From the NCBI RefSeq assembly GCF_001941625.1, contig NZ_CP016076.1, positions 5,564,001-5,628,000 of the forward strand: a DNA stretch of 64,000 nt, given 5' to 3'. Shown in pieces: positions 34,683 to 44,006 of the stretch (positions are counted from its first letter, which is position 1; every line of letters begins with the position of its first letter). Source of the stretch: Actinoalloteichus fjordicus. Its GTDB lineage: Bacteria; Actinomycetota; Actinomycetes; Mycobacteriales; Pseudonocardiaceae. The notes below the pieces were generated by a model that was not told the origin of the DNA, ran no database searches, and was given only the letters and a program-made list of their open reading frames with translations. The translations under genes were made by a program, and so were the position numbers.

Positions 34683-35903
34683 GTGGCCGCAAACGTCGCA
34701 GGACGTGCACTTCGGGACGTGGTCTTCGTCGACGGCGTGCGTACGCCGTTCGGCAAGGCAGGCCCGAAAGGCATGTATGCGGAGACCCGAGCCGATGACC
34801 TCGTCGTCAAGGCCATCAGGGAACTGCTCCGCCGCAACCCCCAGCTTCCGCCGGAGCGCATCGACGAGGTCGCCGTCGCGGCGACGACGCAGATCGGCGA
34901 TCAGGGTCTGACCATCGGCCGCACCGCCGCGCTGCTGGCCGGGCTGCCTCGGTCCGTGCCGGGCTTCGCCATCGACCGGATGTGCGCCGGGGCCATGACG
35001 GCCGTGACCACCACGGCGGGCGGCATCGCGCTGGGCGCCTACGACATCACCATCGCGGGCGGCGTCGAGCACATGGGCCGTCACCCGATGGGCGAGGGCG
35101 TCGACCCCAACCCCCGGTTCCTCGCAGACAAGCTCGTCGACCCCTCCGCGCTGGTCATGGGACAGACGGCGGAGAACCTGCACGACCGCTTCCCCACCAT
35201 CACCAAGGCCCGCACGGACGCCTACGCCGCCGCGAGTCAGGAGCGGTTCGCCGAGGCGGTCAAGGCCGGGTCGATCAGCCAGGACCTGGTTCCGGTCGCG
35301 ACCCGCTCGGCCGAGCTGGGCTGGGGCCTGGCCACCGAGGACGAGTCGCCCCGCCCCGGCACGACGGTGGAGGCGCTGGCCACGCTGCGGACGCCCTTCC
35401 GGCCGCACGGCCGGATCACCGCGGGTAACGCCGCAGGCCTCAACGACGGCGCCACCAGTGCCCTGCTCGCCGCCGAGGACGTCGCACGCGAACTGGACCT
35501 GCCGGTCGGGATGCGACTGGTCGGCTACTCCTTCGCGGGTGTCGACCCGGAGGTCATGGGCGTCGGGCCGGTCCCCGCGACCGAGAAGGCGCTGTCCCGT
35601 GCCGGTCTGAGCATCGAGGACATCGGACTGTTCGAGATCAACGAGGCCTTCGCCGTCCAGGTGCTGGCCTTCCTCGACCACTTCGGCATCGCCGACGACG
35701 ATCCGAGGGTCAACCAGTGGGGCGGCGCGATCGCGTGCGGCCACCCGCTCGCGGCCTCGGGAGTTCGGCTGATGACGCAGCTCTCCCGCCAGTTCGCCGA
35801 GCGCCCCGACGTGCGCTACGGCATCACCACGATGTGCATCGGAATCGGCATGGGCGGCACCGTGATCTGGGAGAACCCGGCCTGGAACGGGGGCGACAAG
35901 TGA
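34683..35903 (+). CDS. fadA: Acetyl-CoA C-acyltransferase (thiolase)
   Basis: The 406-residue thiolase cleaves 3-ketoacyl-CoA with CoA in the last step of beta-oxidation. The nucleophilic Cys101 lies in DRMCAGAM, the general bases His354 in CGHPLAASG and Cys385 in TTMCIGIGMG, and NEAFA is also present. The GTG start has GGAGGA upstream near 34670. It overlaps fadB by GTGA, so the two proteins are made together as a trifunctional-type complex. A doublet of operators lies in its promoter. Confidence 0.95.
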   Translation: MAANVAGRALRDVVFVDGVRTPFGKAGPKGMYAETRADDLVVKAIRELLRRNPQLPPERIDEVAVAATTQIGDQGLTIGRTAALLAGLPRSVPGFAIDRMCAGAMTAVTTTAGGIALGAYDITIAGGVEHMGRHPMGEGVDPNPRFLADKLVDPSALVMGQTAENLHDRFPTITKARTDAYAAASQERFAEAVKAGSISQDLVPVATRSAELGWGLATEDESPRPGTTVEALATLRTPFRPHGRITAGNAAGLNDGATSALLAAEDVARELDLPVGMRLVGYSFAGVDPEVMGVGPVPATEKALSRAGLSIEDIGLFEINEAFAVQVLAFLDHFGIADDDPRVNQWGGAIACGHPLAASGVRLMTQLSRQFAERPDVRYGITTMCIGIGMGGTVIWENPAWNGGDK

Positions 35904-38014
35904 GCACCACACTGTCCATCGAGGACCTCAAGGCCGCGATGCCCGACGAGGTGGTCACCAGGGCGATCACCCGCCTGGTGCGCGTACCCGGCCTGGAGAA
36001 GCCGATCGCGCTGATCACGATCGACAACGGCCACGACCACACCAGGCCCTCCACGCTCGGCCCGCAGGGCCTGGTCAGTCTGAACGACGCGCTGGACACG
36101 GCCTTCGCCGCCGAGCCCGCCGCGATCGCGGTGACCGGAAAGCCGTTCGTCTTCGCCGCAGGCGCCGACCTCTCGGGGATCGGCAGGCTCACCGCCTGGG
36201 AGCAGTCGAACTGGATGGCCGAGACCGGCCACGCCGTCTTCCGCAGGCTGATCGACTCCGCCGTGCCGACCTTCGCCTTCGTCAACGGCGCGGCGCTGGG
36301 CGGCGGCCTCGAGCTCGCGCTCTCGTGTCACTACCGCACGGTGGCCTCCAACGCGGGCGTCATCGCCCTGCCGGAGACCTTCCTCGGCCTGTTCCCGGGC
36401 TGGGGCGGCACCCAGCTCCTGCCGAACCTGATCGGCCCGGACGCGGCCGTCACCGTCATGGTGGAGAACGCCCTCAACCAGAACCGGATGCTCAAGCCCG
36501 CCCAGGTAGCGAAGCTGGGCATCGCGGACGTGCTGCTGGACTCCGCCGACTACCTCGAGCAGTCGCTGTCCTGGGCGGCGCAGGTGGTACGCGGCGAGAT
36601 CACGGTCGAGCGGCCGGAGATCGACCGGGGCGCGGGCTGGGACGCGGCGGTGGCGCGAGCGCAGGCCCTCGTCACGGGCAAGACCCAGGGCGCCGCACCC
36701 GGCCCTCAGCACGCCGTCGACCTACTCACGCTGGCGCGGGAGAACGATCTCGACGCCGGCTTCGCCGCCGAGACGCGGGCGCTGTCCGACGTCCTGATGT
36801 CCGACGAGACCCGCGCCGGGCTCTACTCCTTCGACCTCGTGCAACGACGGGTGAAGCGTCCCGCAGGCGCGCCGGACAAGTCGCTGGCCCGCAACGTCAG
36901 CAAGGTCGGCATCGTGGGCGCGGGCCTGATGGCCAGCCAGCTGGCGCTGCTGTTCGTGCGACGGCTGAAGGTGCCGGTGGTGCTCACCGACGTCGATGCG
37001 GCCAGGATCGACAAGGGCGTCGGCTACGTCCACGCCGAGGTCGACAAGCTCCTCGGCAAGGGCCGTGTCTCCCCCGACGAGGCGAACCGGCTCAAGGCGC
37101 TCGTCTCCGGCTCGCTGGACAAGGCGGCCTTCGCCGACGCCGACTTCGTCATCGAGGCCGTCTTCGAGGAGCTGTCGGTCAAGCAGCAGGTCTTCGCCGA
37201 GCTGGAGGAGCACGTCTCCCCCGAGGCGGTCCTGGCGACGAACACCTCCTCGCTGTCGATCACCGAGATGGCCGCCAAGCTCCAGCACCCCGAGCGGGTC
37301 GTGGGCTTCCACTTCTTCAACCCGGTGGCCGTGCTGCCGCTGCTGGAGATCGTCCGGGGCGAGCGCACGGACGACGCGGCGCTGGCCACGGCCTTCGCCA
37401 CCGGCAAGAACCTGAAGAAGTCCTGCGTCCTGGTGAAGGACGCGCCTGCCTTCGTGGTGAACCGACTGCTGACCCGGTTCCTCGGCGAGGTCATCAAGGC
37501 CATCGACGAGGGCACCCCGTTCGACGTCGCCGATCGCGCCCTGGCGCCGTTGGGGCTGCCGATGAGCCCGCTGGTGCTGGTGCAGCTCGTAGGTCCCGCC
37601 GTGGCCACTCACGTCGCGGGGACCCTGCACGAAGCCTTCCCGGAGCGCTTCGGCGTCAGCGAGAACATGCAGCGGCTCGTGGCTGCGGGCAAGGCCGCCG
37701 TGTGGACCTGGGACGAGCAGGGCACCCAGCGCATCGACCCCGAGGTCGCCGATCTCTGGCAGCAGGGCTCGACGGTGCTCACCGAGGAACAGGTGCGGGA
37801 CAAGGCGCTGTCCGCGCTGGCCGAGGAGTCCCGGATCATGCTCGACGAGGGTGTGGTGGCCGAGGCGCAGGACCTCGATCTGTGCATGATCCTCGGTGCG
37901 GGCTGGCCGTTCTGGCTGGGCGGCATCACGCCGTATCTCGACCGGAGCGGCATCGCCGAGCAGGTCAACCAGGCTCGTTTCCACGCGCCGGGGGTGGCGT
38001 CGGCCGCAGGCTGA
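35900..38014 (+). CDS. fadB: Fatty oxidation protein: enoyl-CoA hydratase / 3-hydroxyacyl-CoA dehydrogenase
   Basis: The 704-residue fusion has an N-terminal crotonase domain (about 40-290; AAGADLSGIGRL and GAALGGGLELALSCHYR form the oxyanion hole) and an NAD-binding 3-hydroxyacyl-CoA dehydrogenase domain. The latter begins at VGIVGAGLMASQLALLF (residue 336 on), with FHFFNPVAVLPLLEIV and the helical C-terminal domains. It hydrates enoyl-CoA and oxidises 3-hydroxyacyl-CoA, passing the product to FadA. The GTG start overlaps the fadA stop. A strong terminator follows at 38063. Confidence 0.95.
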   Translation: MSTTLSIEDLKAAMPDEVVTRAITRLVRVPGLEKPIALITIDNGHDHTRPSTLGPQGLVSLNDALDTAFAAEPAAIAVTGKPFVFAAGADLSGIGRLTAWEQSNWMAETGHAVFRRLIDSAVPTFAFVNGAALGGGLELALSCHYRTVASNAGVIALPETFLGLFPGWGGTQLLPNLIGPDAAVTVMVENALNQNRMLKPAQVAKLGIADVLLDSADYLEQSLSWAAQVVRGEITVERPEIDRGAGWDAAVARAQALVTGKTQGAAPGPQHAVDLLTLARENDLDAGFAAETRALSDVLMSDETRAGLYSFDLVQRRVKRPAGAPDKSLARNVSKVGIVGAGLMASQLALLFVRRLKVPVVLTDVDAARIDKGVGYVHAEVDKLLGKGRVSPDEANRLKALVSGSLDKAAFADADFVIEAVFEELSVKQQVFAELEEHVSPEAVLATNTSSLSITEMAAKLQHPERVVGFHFFNPVAVLPLLEIVRGERTDDAALATAFATGKNLKKSCVLVKDAPAFVVNRLLTRFLGEVIKAIDEGTPFDVADRALAPLGLPMSPLVLVQLVGPAVATHVAGTLHEAFPERFGVSENMQRLVAAGKAAVWTWDEQGTQRIDPEVADLWQQGSTVLTEEQVRDKALSALAEESRIMLDEGVVAEAQDLDLCMILGAGWPFWLGGITPYLDRSGIAEQVNQARFHAPGVASAAG

Positions 38015-38576
38015 CCCACGCATCGCGCCGTCGCCGCCCGGATCGGGTGGCGGCCGGACTGCCGAGAAGCCCCGTCCCCGCCCGAGATCGTGGTGGGGCG
38101 GGGCTTCTCGCCGTCTCGGCACCTGATCCTGGGCACCTGTTTCCGCTGCGTCGGGGGGAGCCGACGGGTAGCGGGCCGAGGCAGGGGGTCGGCCGCAGGC
38201 AGGCGGCCCCGCTGGTCCTCGGGCGGTTCGTCCCGCGGAGTCGCGAGCGGCTGGCGGTGGATGCGGCCGGTCGCGAGCCGGTCGGCGACTCGGGCCTGGA
38301 TCGCAGGCGCCGTGCGCGCTCCGCGGACCGGCCTCCCTCGAATCAGCGGCGCACGGCCGACCGTCAGAGCGTCCGAGCCGCCTCGAAGTCGTACCAGGGC
38401 GGGAGCCGACAATCCGAGCGCGCCGAGCCCGACCGCCCCGCCGCGCGGACGGCGGCAGGCCCTCTCGACCCGACTGCCGGCGCTACCAGACACCGGGTGG
38501 CCTGCTCACCGCAGCGACCGCGCCTGCGGCCGGCCGTCCCCTCAGCTCGGTGCGTCCCGCTGTCCCGTCCCGATGG
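38015..38576. other. Intergenic region between convergent fadB and the PBP gene
   Basis: It contains the terminator at 38063-38110. I see no gene in the remaining 460 bp. Confidence 0.55.
38063..38110. terminator. Terminator after fadAB
   Basis: A 16-bp stem (CGAGAAGCCCCGTCCC with GGGGCGGGGCTTCTCG, including one G-T pair) and a 16-base loop. It lies between convergent genes. Confidence 0.72.
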
Positions 38577-40454
38577 TCATTCGTTGAGGTCGCGCAGGAA
38601 ACGTTCCGCCGCAGCGGTCGCGGGCCCGCCCGCGTCGCCGCCGTCCTCGACGAAGCTCGCCAACGCCACGTCGCCCTGCCAGCCGACGAACCAGCTGTGG
38701 CTGCGCGGCGGGTCCTCGGTGCCGTACTCGGCCGTGCCGGTCTTGCCGTGCACCGGGTCGCCGGGCACCTCGGCCAGCCGCGTCGCGGTGCCGTCGGTGA
38801 CGACCTCGCGCATCATCGTGTGCAGGGCGTCCACCGAGTCGGTGTCCAGCGGCTCGCGGGTCTCTACCGGCGTCTCGGCCTGTTCCGGCTCGACGACCAG
38901 CCTCGGCTGCTTCCACTGTCCCGCGGCGACTCCGGCGGTGGCGGCGGCCATCGTCATCGGGCTCACCGTGGTCTGGCCCTGGCCGAAGGCCGAGGCCGCC
39001 TGTGCCGACGCGCCGTCCGCCGGGGGCACCGATCCGGTGGAGACTCCCACCCCGATGTCCCAGTCGCCGCCGATGCCGAGCTTCGCCGCCGCATCGGTGA
39101 GCCCGTCCGAGCCGAGGTTCGGCGCCAGCGCGACGAAGGCGGTGTTGCAGGACCGGGCGAAGTTCTCGCGGAACGGCACCTCGCCCAATGCCTCGGGGAA
39201 GGCGTTCTTGACGGTGTGTCCGTCCACCTCGATCGTCGACGGGCAGTCGACGGGCTGGTCCAGCGTGACGTCGCCCCCGTCGAGCAGCGCCATCGCGCTG
39301 ACCATCTTGAACGTGGAGCCCGGCGGAACCCAGCCGTTGAGGGCGACATCGCCGCTGCCGCCGTCCGGCCCGCCTGCGACCGCGAGAACGTGGCCGTCGC
39401 TGATCCGCACCGCCACCAGTGCGCTGGCTCGGGGTTCCGCCGCCAGCGCGCGATCGGCGGCGTTCTGCACGGCGGGGTCCAGCGTCAGCGTGACCGTCTC
39501 CCCCGGCACGGGCTCTGAGCTGAACAACTCGCGCTCGGTGCCGTCGATGACGACCGCGACGCCCCCGGTCCCCCGCAGCCGGTCGTCCAGAGTGCGTTGC
39601 AGGCCGCTGAGGCCCACGATGTCCCCGACCCGATATCGGCCGGGGTCGTCGTCCATGATCTCCTGGGTGACCGGGCCCGCGCTGCCCAACAACGCCCTGG
39701 CGAACTCGCGGGTCGGGGCCAGCTCCCTGGTCTCCTCGCGGAAGACGGTGCCGGGCAGCTCGTAGACCTGCGGGCGCACCTCCTGATAGCGCTCCTCCCG
39801 CAGGGTGACGACCTCGACGAAGTCGTCCGGGCCCGCCGCTGCGATGCGATCGGGCAGCCCCGAGGTGTCCACCCCGTCGTCGGCCAGCGCGCTGCCCAGG
39901 GTCTGGGCGAGCCCGGCCGGGTCGGTGACGTTGGCCGGCTGCACGCCGACCACGACCACCGGCCGGGCGGTGACGATGGGCTCGCCGTCGACGTCGACGA
40001 TCTCGCCGCGCTGCGCGGGCGTGTGCCTGCTGCGCAGCGTCTCGCCCTCGACGAGATCGGGGTGCACGGCGCCGGGATCGAGGACCACCTGCCACTGGTC
40101 GCCCTGTTGACGCAGGTCCAGTGTGGTCTGGTACTCCCATTCGTCGCCCGAGGCCAGCTCCCAGGAGACGTCGAGCCGGGCCTCGCCCGCCGCGTCCTCC
40201 ACCGTGACCTCGCCGACGGTCACCTCGCGGACCTCGCCCGCCACGCCCTCGGTGATCCCCGTGTACCACTCCTGGGCCTCGTCGCCCGAGACTTCGGCAT
40301 ACGAGATCGTGCCGAGGTCGCCCGACTGCCAGGCCTGGGCGAACTCCGTCGCCGCCTCCTCGGCGGCCGCCCGGCCGTTCGAACAGGCGGCCAGGCTGCT
40401 GCCGGCCAGCACCGCGACCCCGAACAGGACCGCTGTCCGTCTTCCGATGCGCAT
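38577..40454 (-). CDS. MecA-type penicillin-binding transpeptidase lipoprotein
   Basis: This 625-residue class B-like penicillin-binding protein cross-links peptidoglycan outside the membrane. A lipoprotein signal (LAGSSLAAC, Cys24) is followed by an NTF2-like MecA N-terminal domain (about 30-140), a dimerisation region (RGEIVDVDGEPIV on) and the transpeptidase domain. The catalytic motifs are STFK (Ser380), SCN (435-437) and KTGT (Lys571). The N-terminal domain is that of PBP2a/PBP3-type proteins, some of which have low beta-lactam affinity; affinity here is unknown. The ATG at 40454 has GGAGAGG upstream. Confidence 0.93.
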   Translation of the reverse strand: MRIGRRTAVLFGVAVLAGSSLAACSNGRAAAEEAATEFAQAWQSGDLGTISYAEVSGDEAQEWYTGITEGVAGEVREVTVGEVTVEDAAGEARLDVSWELASGDEWEYQTTLDLRQQGDQWQVVLDPGAVHPDLVEGETLRSRHTPAQRGEIVDVDGEPIVTARPVVVVGVQPANVTDPAGLAQTLGSALADDGVDTSGLPDRIAAAGPDDFVEVVTLREERYQEVRPQVYELPGTVFREETRELAPTREFARALLGSAGPVTQEIMDDDPGRYRVGDIVGLSGLQRTLDDRLRGTGGVAVVIDGTERELFSSEPVPGETVTLTLDPAVQNAADRALAAEPRASALVAVRISDGHVLAVAGGPDGGSGDVALNGWVPPGSTFKMVSAMALLDGGDVTLDQPVDCPSTIEVDGHTVKNAFPEALGEVPFRENFARSCNTAFVALAPNLGSDGLTDAAAKLGIGGDWDIGVGVSTGSVPPADGASAQAASAFGQGQTTVSPMTMAAATAGVAAGQWKQPRLVVEPEQAETPVETREPLDTDSVDALHTMMREVVTDGTATRLAEVPGDPVHGKTGTAEYGTEDPPRSHSWFVGWQGDVALASFVEDGGDAGGPATAAAERFLRDLNE

Positions 40455-41011
40455 GTGGACCTCTCCTCGACAGCCGGATCGCCAAGGCCGTGCAGTGGCC
40501 GGATTCCGGTCATGCAGGCCGCTATCGTGGATCGCCCCCGAGCGAAAGCACGATCTCCCTGACAAGCACTAGACGCGCGGGACCGACGACCGGTGGGCCG
40601 GGCCAGGGTTACCTGTACCACATCTGATCGGACGTCGAGCCGGTTGCGCGTCACCTACGTTAGCGAGCCGGACGGGTCCAGAACGGATCGCCACGGCGGG
40701 CAGGCGGTGGCCCGATGCGGTGGGCGGACCGGACGCGCCACGACTCGCGAGGACTGCCGCCATCATCGTCGAGGCGCGACGGCCCCGTCAACGCACCCGT
40801 TCTCGCCTGCCGCCGACCCGGTGACGAGTGAGGGCGGCAGGCGGCGCACGATGCGCGCGGCGTCCCGGCAGGCAGGGCAGGCCGCCGGTCGTCGAGATCA
40901 TTCCCGAGCGCAGCCGGAGTCACGGCCGCCAAGCTCGGAGGGAACGGGCTCCGCACCACGGCGGACGACGACGGCCCTAGGCTGGGCCGTCAATCGAGCA
41001 GAGGACGTGGC
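40455..41011. other. Intergenic region between divergent genes
   Basis: About 560 bp with no supportable gene. A TAGGCT at 40978-40983 could be the -10 of the gene at 41012, whose own ribosome binding site is AGAGGA. Confidence 0.45.
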
Positions 41012-41455
41012 ATGGCAGAGCAGTGGTCGACTCCCGACGCGATCGCGACCGCCAGGGGCCTGCTGGAGCAGGCACTACCGGGATGGCGGCGCCCCGCCGC
41101 ATACGGCCTCGGCCACCTGGTCGACGGGGACGCCGTGTTCCCCGTGGTCAACGTCGGAGAGCACTTCCTCCCGGCCGTGGTGCTGGCCACGGTGTGCGGG
41201 CACTCGGCGGGCACCGCGGTGTACGAACTGGACGCGGCCGGCCTGGACGAGGCGATCATGATGCTGAGCCCCGCAGAGGCCTGCTCCGACTACGACCACC
41301 CCAATCTCGCCGCGTGGCGCGACATCCGAACGGATCTGGCGCACAACGACGGCCAGGCGATCGCGGTGTTCGTCGGCGACCTCGAGGATCCGACGGTCGA
41401 CGACCGCGATGAACGATTCCGGGCAGCGGTGAAGTCCGCAGGCCAGGACGGCTGA
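41012..41455 (+). CDS. Hypothetical protein, 147 residues
   Basis: I do not recognise a named family with confidence. The protein is acidic, soluble and without signal or membrane segments. It has a central alternating hydrophobic pattern (FPVVNVGEHFLPAVVLATVCGHSAGTAVYEL) and a C-terminal acidic region (VFVGDLEDPTVDDRDERF). A clear start with AGAGGA upstream and a codon pattern like its neighbours support it as real. Confidence 0.75.
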   Translation: MAEQWSTPDAIATARGLLEQALPGWRRPAAYGLGHLVDGDAVFPVVNVGEHFLPAVVLATVCGHSAGTAVYELDAAGLDEAIMMLSPAEACSDYDHPNLAAWRDIRTDLAHNDGQAIAVFVGDLEDPTVDDRDERFRAAVKSAGQDG

Positions 41456-41654
41456 CCGGACGCACCCGCCGACGACGGTCTCCTGGCGGCCCGCTTCCCC
41501 GGCCCGGCCTGCGCCACCACGCCCCGCGTCGGACCTCGCCGGATCTGCGGAAAGGTCCGGCGGGAAGGCCCCGCCGCGGGCGAACCGACCTGCGCGCACT
41601 GCGCCGTGGTCTGCGACCTGGCCCGGCGACCCGACGCGGCGACCCGGCCGGGCG

Positions 41655-42743
41655 CTAGCCGACGAGCGGCGTGAGCTTCTCGGTGGCGAAGACGAGTCCG
41701 TGGCCCGGTGCGGTCGCGGTGTGCGCCGACGGCGGCTCCAGGCGGACCCCGCTCGGCTCGGCCAGCGCGCCGAGCGCGCCGAAGGAGGCGCGATCGATGT
41801 CCTCCACCATGGACACCGAGCCCACGCACATCGCCAACTGCGCGGACAGCTCCGGCAGCAGGTGCGGGGCGGTCGGCACGCCGAACGTCGCGGCCAGCTC
41901 GGCGATCCGCAGGAACGGCGTGATGCCGCCGACCCGGACCGCGTTGGGCTGTACGAAGTCGACCGCGCCCGCCGTCAGCGCATCCCGGAACTGATACACG
42001 GTCCGCAGGTTCTCGCCGACCGCGATGGGGACGTCGACGGCCGCGCGGAGTCGGGCCAGCCCCGGCAGCTCGTCGGCGAGCAGCGGCTCCTCGATCCAGT
42101 AGGGGTCGTAGGCGGACAGGGCACGGATCGCTCGCACCGCCGTGGGGTGGTCCCAACGCTGGTTGGCGTCGATCATCAGCAGGCGGTCCGGACCGAGGAT
42201 CTCGCGCACCGCGGCGACCCGTTCGAGGTCCCTGGCCAGTTCCGGGGAGCCGACCTTGATCTTCACCGCCCGATGGCCCGCCGCGACGAACCGGCGGACT
42301 TGGTCCGCAAGCTCGTCGAGCTCGTAGAAGAGGTTGACGCCGCTGCCGTAGATGCCGACGGTCTCACGACGCCTACCGATGAAGTCGGTCAGCGGCAGTC
42401 CGGCGGCCTTCGCCCGCAGATCCCACAGGGCGATGTCGACCGCCGCGAGGGCCATGCCGGTGATGCCGCCCGAGCCGCCTTCGTGCAGACCGGCCCACAG
42501 GCGGTCCCACCACACCCCGGCGGGAGCCGTCTGTCCACCCACGATCAGCCTCGGCAGATCGTGCTCCAGCATGGCGAGCACCGCGTGCGCCCCGACCAGC
42601 GGCGTCCAGCTGAATCCGGTGCCGGTCGAGCCGTCCTCGGTGCGCAGGGTCGTGACGATCAGGTGCTGCTGGTCGACCCCGGGCCCCCAGGGCCGGTCCA
42701 ACGGCACGGTGAACGCCTCGCTGGTCAGCTCGGTGATGCGCAT
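41655..42743 (-). CDS. Enolase-superfamily sugar-acid dehydratase/cycloisomerase
   Basis: The 362-residue mandelate racemase/muconate lactonising family member has a capping domain (1-125) and a barrel. K-x-K is KIK (161-163). The metal ligands are Asp192 (MIDAN), Glu218 (WIEEP) and Glu244 (AVGEN), with His294 in APHLL. The position that usually holds the Asp of the His-Asp dyad is Asn267 (VQPNAVRVGGIT). It shares a direction and unit with a KdgD-like enzyme and a uronate dehydrogenase-like enzyme. A galactarate dehydratase or galactarolactone cycloisomerase role, giving 5-keto-4-deoxyglucarate, is therefore the best inference. Confidence 0.85.
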   Translation of the reverse strand: MRITELTSEAFTVPLDRPWGPGVDQQHLIVTTLRTEDGSTGTGFSWTPLVGAHAVLAMLEHDLPRLIVGGQTAPAGVWWDRLWAGLHEGGSGGITGMALAAVDIALWDLRAKAAGLPLTDFIGRRRETVGIYGSGVNLFYELDELADQVRRFVAAGHRAVKIKVGSPELARDLERVAAVREILGPDRLLMIDANQRWDHPTAVRAIRALSAYDPYWIEEPLLADELPGLARLRAAVDVPIAVGENLRTVYQFRDALTAGAVDFVQPNAVRVGGITPFLRIAELAATFGVPTAPHLLPELSAQLAMCVGSVSMVEDIDRASFGALGALAEPSGVRLEPPSAHTATAPGHGLVFATEKLTPLVG

Positions 42744-42978
42744 CGGATCGCGTTCCCTTCCTTCTTCTGGCCCGTCCGCCCGGCGTCGTCCCGGTGCGAC
42801 GGGCTTCGTCATGTGCTCGGCGGCGGTCGAGGAAGCCGGCTGCCGACACGCCGGCGACCGGCCGGGACCGACGGCCCGGCCTGCTGCGAGCCTCGGGGGC
42901 AGCGAAGCGGATTCGGCCGACGCCACGCCGGTCATCGAGACAGCGGCAGCCGGCCAGGCGGCAGGATCGTGCCAGGAC

Positions 42979-43911
42979 TCACTCCGGCTGCCTCGGCCGA
43001 GCGTCCACCAGGTCGAGTCCGGTGGCCAGGATGGCGCGCAGATCCTCGAGGTGTGCCTCGGTGAGGTCGACCAGCGGCGGCCGAACGCCCCCGACGTCGA
43101 ACCCGCGCAGTCGCTGGCCCGCCTTGACCAGGGCGACCGCGTAGCCGGGCACGGCGTCGCGCAGTCGCCCCAACGGCTGGTAGAAGCCGCGTAACAGCGC
43201 ATCCACCTGGGCCGATCCGGCGGCGAGGGCCCGCTGGAACGCCGAGGCCACCTCGGGGGCGAAGGCGAAGGCAGCCGAGGAGTAGAGCTCGACGCCGATC
43301 CCCCGGTACGCCGCGGCCGTCAGCTCGGCGGTCGGCAGGCCGTTGAAGAACAGGAAGTCGGGTCCCATCGCCGCTCGGACGGCGATGACGATCCCGTGCA
43401 TCCGGTCGAGATCGCCGACCCCGTCCTTGATGCCGATGACGCCGGGGATGCCTGCGACGGTCACCGAGGCGGCGACGGAGAGGACCGCGTTGGCCCGTTG
43501 ATAGAAGATCACCGGCACGGGACTGGCCTCGGCCACCGTCCGCACGTAGGCGATCAGACCGGCCTCCGGGCCCTTGACCAGGTAGGGCGGCAGCAGCAGG
43601 ATCGCATCGGCGCCCGCCCGCGCGGCATTGCGTGCCTGAGCGATCGCGACCGGCAGCGGTCCGCCCGCTCCGGCGATGACCGGGACGGCCGCCGCAGGTT
43701 CCTCGCCCGCCACCGCCACGGTGGTGCGGACGACGAGTTCGTGTTCCGCCACGGTCAGCGCGTGCAGCTCGCCGGTACCGCAGGCCGTGAAGATCCCGCC
43801 TGGTCGGTGGGCCAGCCCGGCACGCAGGCTCTCCGCGAGTCGCTCGGTCGCGACCGTGCCGTCGGCGTCGAACGGGGTCGTCGGGAAGAAGAGAACGCGC
43901 TCCAGCCTCAC
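42979..43911 (-). CDS. 5-dehydro-4-deoxyglucarate dehydratase-like (KdgD)
   Basis: The 310-residue class I aldolase-fold enzyme resembles KdgD, which converts 5-keto-4-deoxyglucarate to alpha-ketoglutarate semialdehyde with loss of water and CO2. Markers are FFPTTPFDADG, FTACGTGELHAL, GAGGPLPVA, ILLLPPYLVKGP, Tyr137 in IFYQRANAV and the Schiff-base Lys162 in GIKDGVGDLD. The GTG at 43911 is preferred because AGGAGGAG lies directly upstream; an ATG nine codons earlier is the alternative. It is part of the minus-strand uronate operon. Confidence 0.88.
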   Translation of the reverse strand: MRLERVLFFPTTPFDADGTVATERLAESLRAGLAHRPGGIFTACGTGELHALTVAEHELVVRTTVAVAGEEPAAAVPVIAGAGGPLPVAIAQARNAARAGADAILLLPPYLVKGPEAGLIAYVRTVAEASPVPVIFYQRANAVLSVAASVTVAGIPGVIGIKDGVGDLDRMHGIVIAVRAAMGPDFLFFNGLPTAELTAAAYRGIGVELYSSAAFAFAPEVASAFQRALAAGSAQVDALLRGFYQPLGRLRDAVPGYAVALVKAGQRLRGFDVGGVRPPLVDLTEAHLEDLRAILATGLDLVDARPRQPE

Positions 43912-44006
43912 CGTGATCTCCTCCTCAGTCCGCGACATCCGTCTGCCGGGCTCGGTGGGCGGCCCGGTGCCGAGCGCTCGTCCCACCGTTGCGGGGTGGC
44001 GAGGGC

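Noticed and set aside
36325-39765. A 1146-codon forward frame through fadB and the PBP region
   Set aside because: It overlaps fadB in another frame and runs antisense to the transpeptidase gene, so it is an artefact of high GC.
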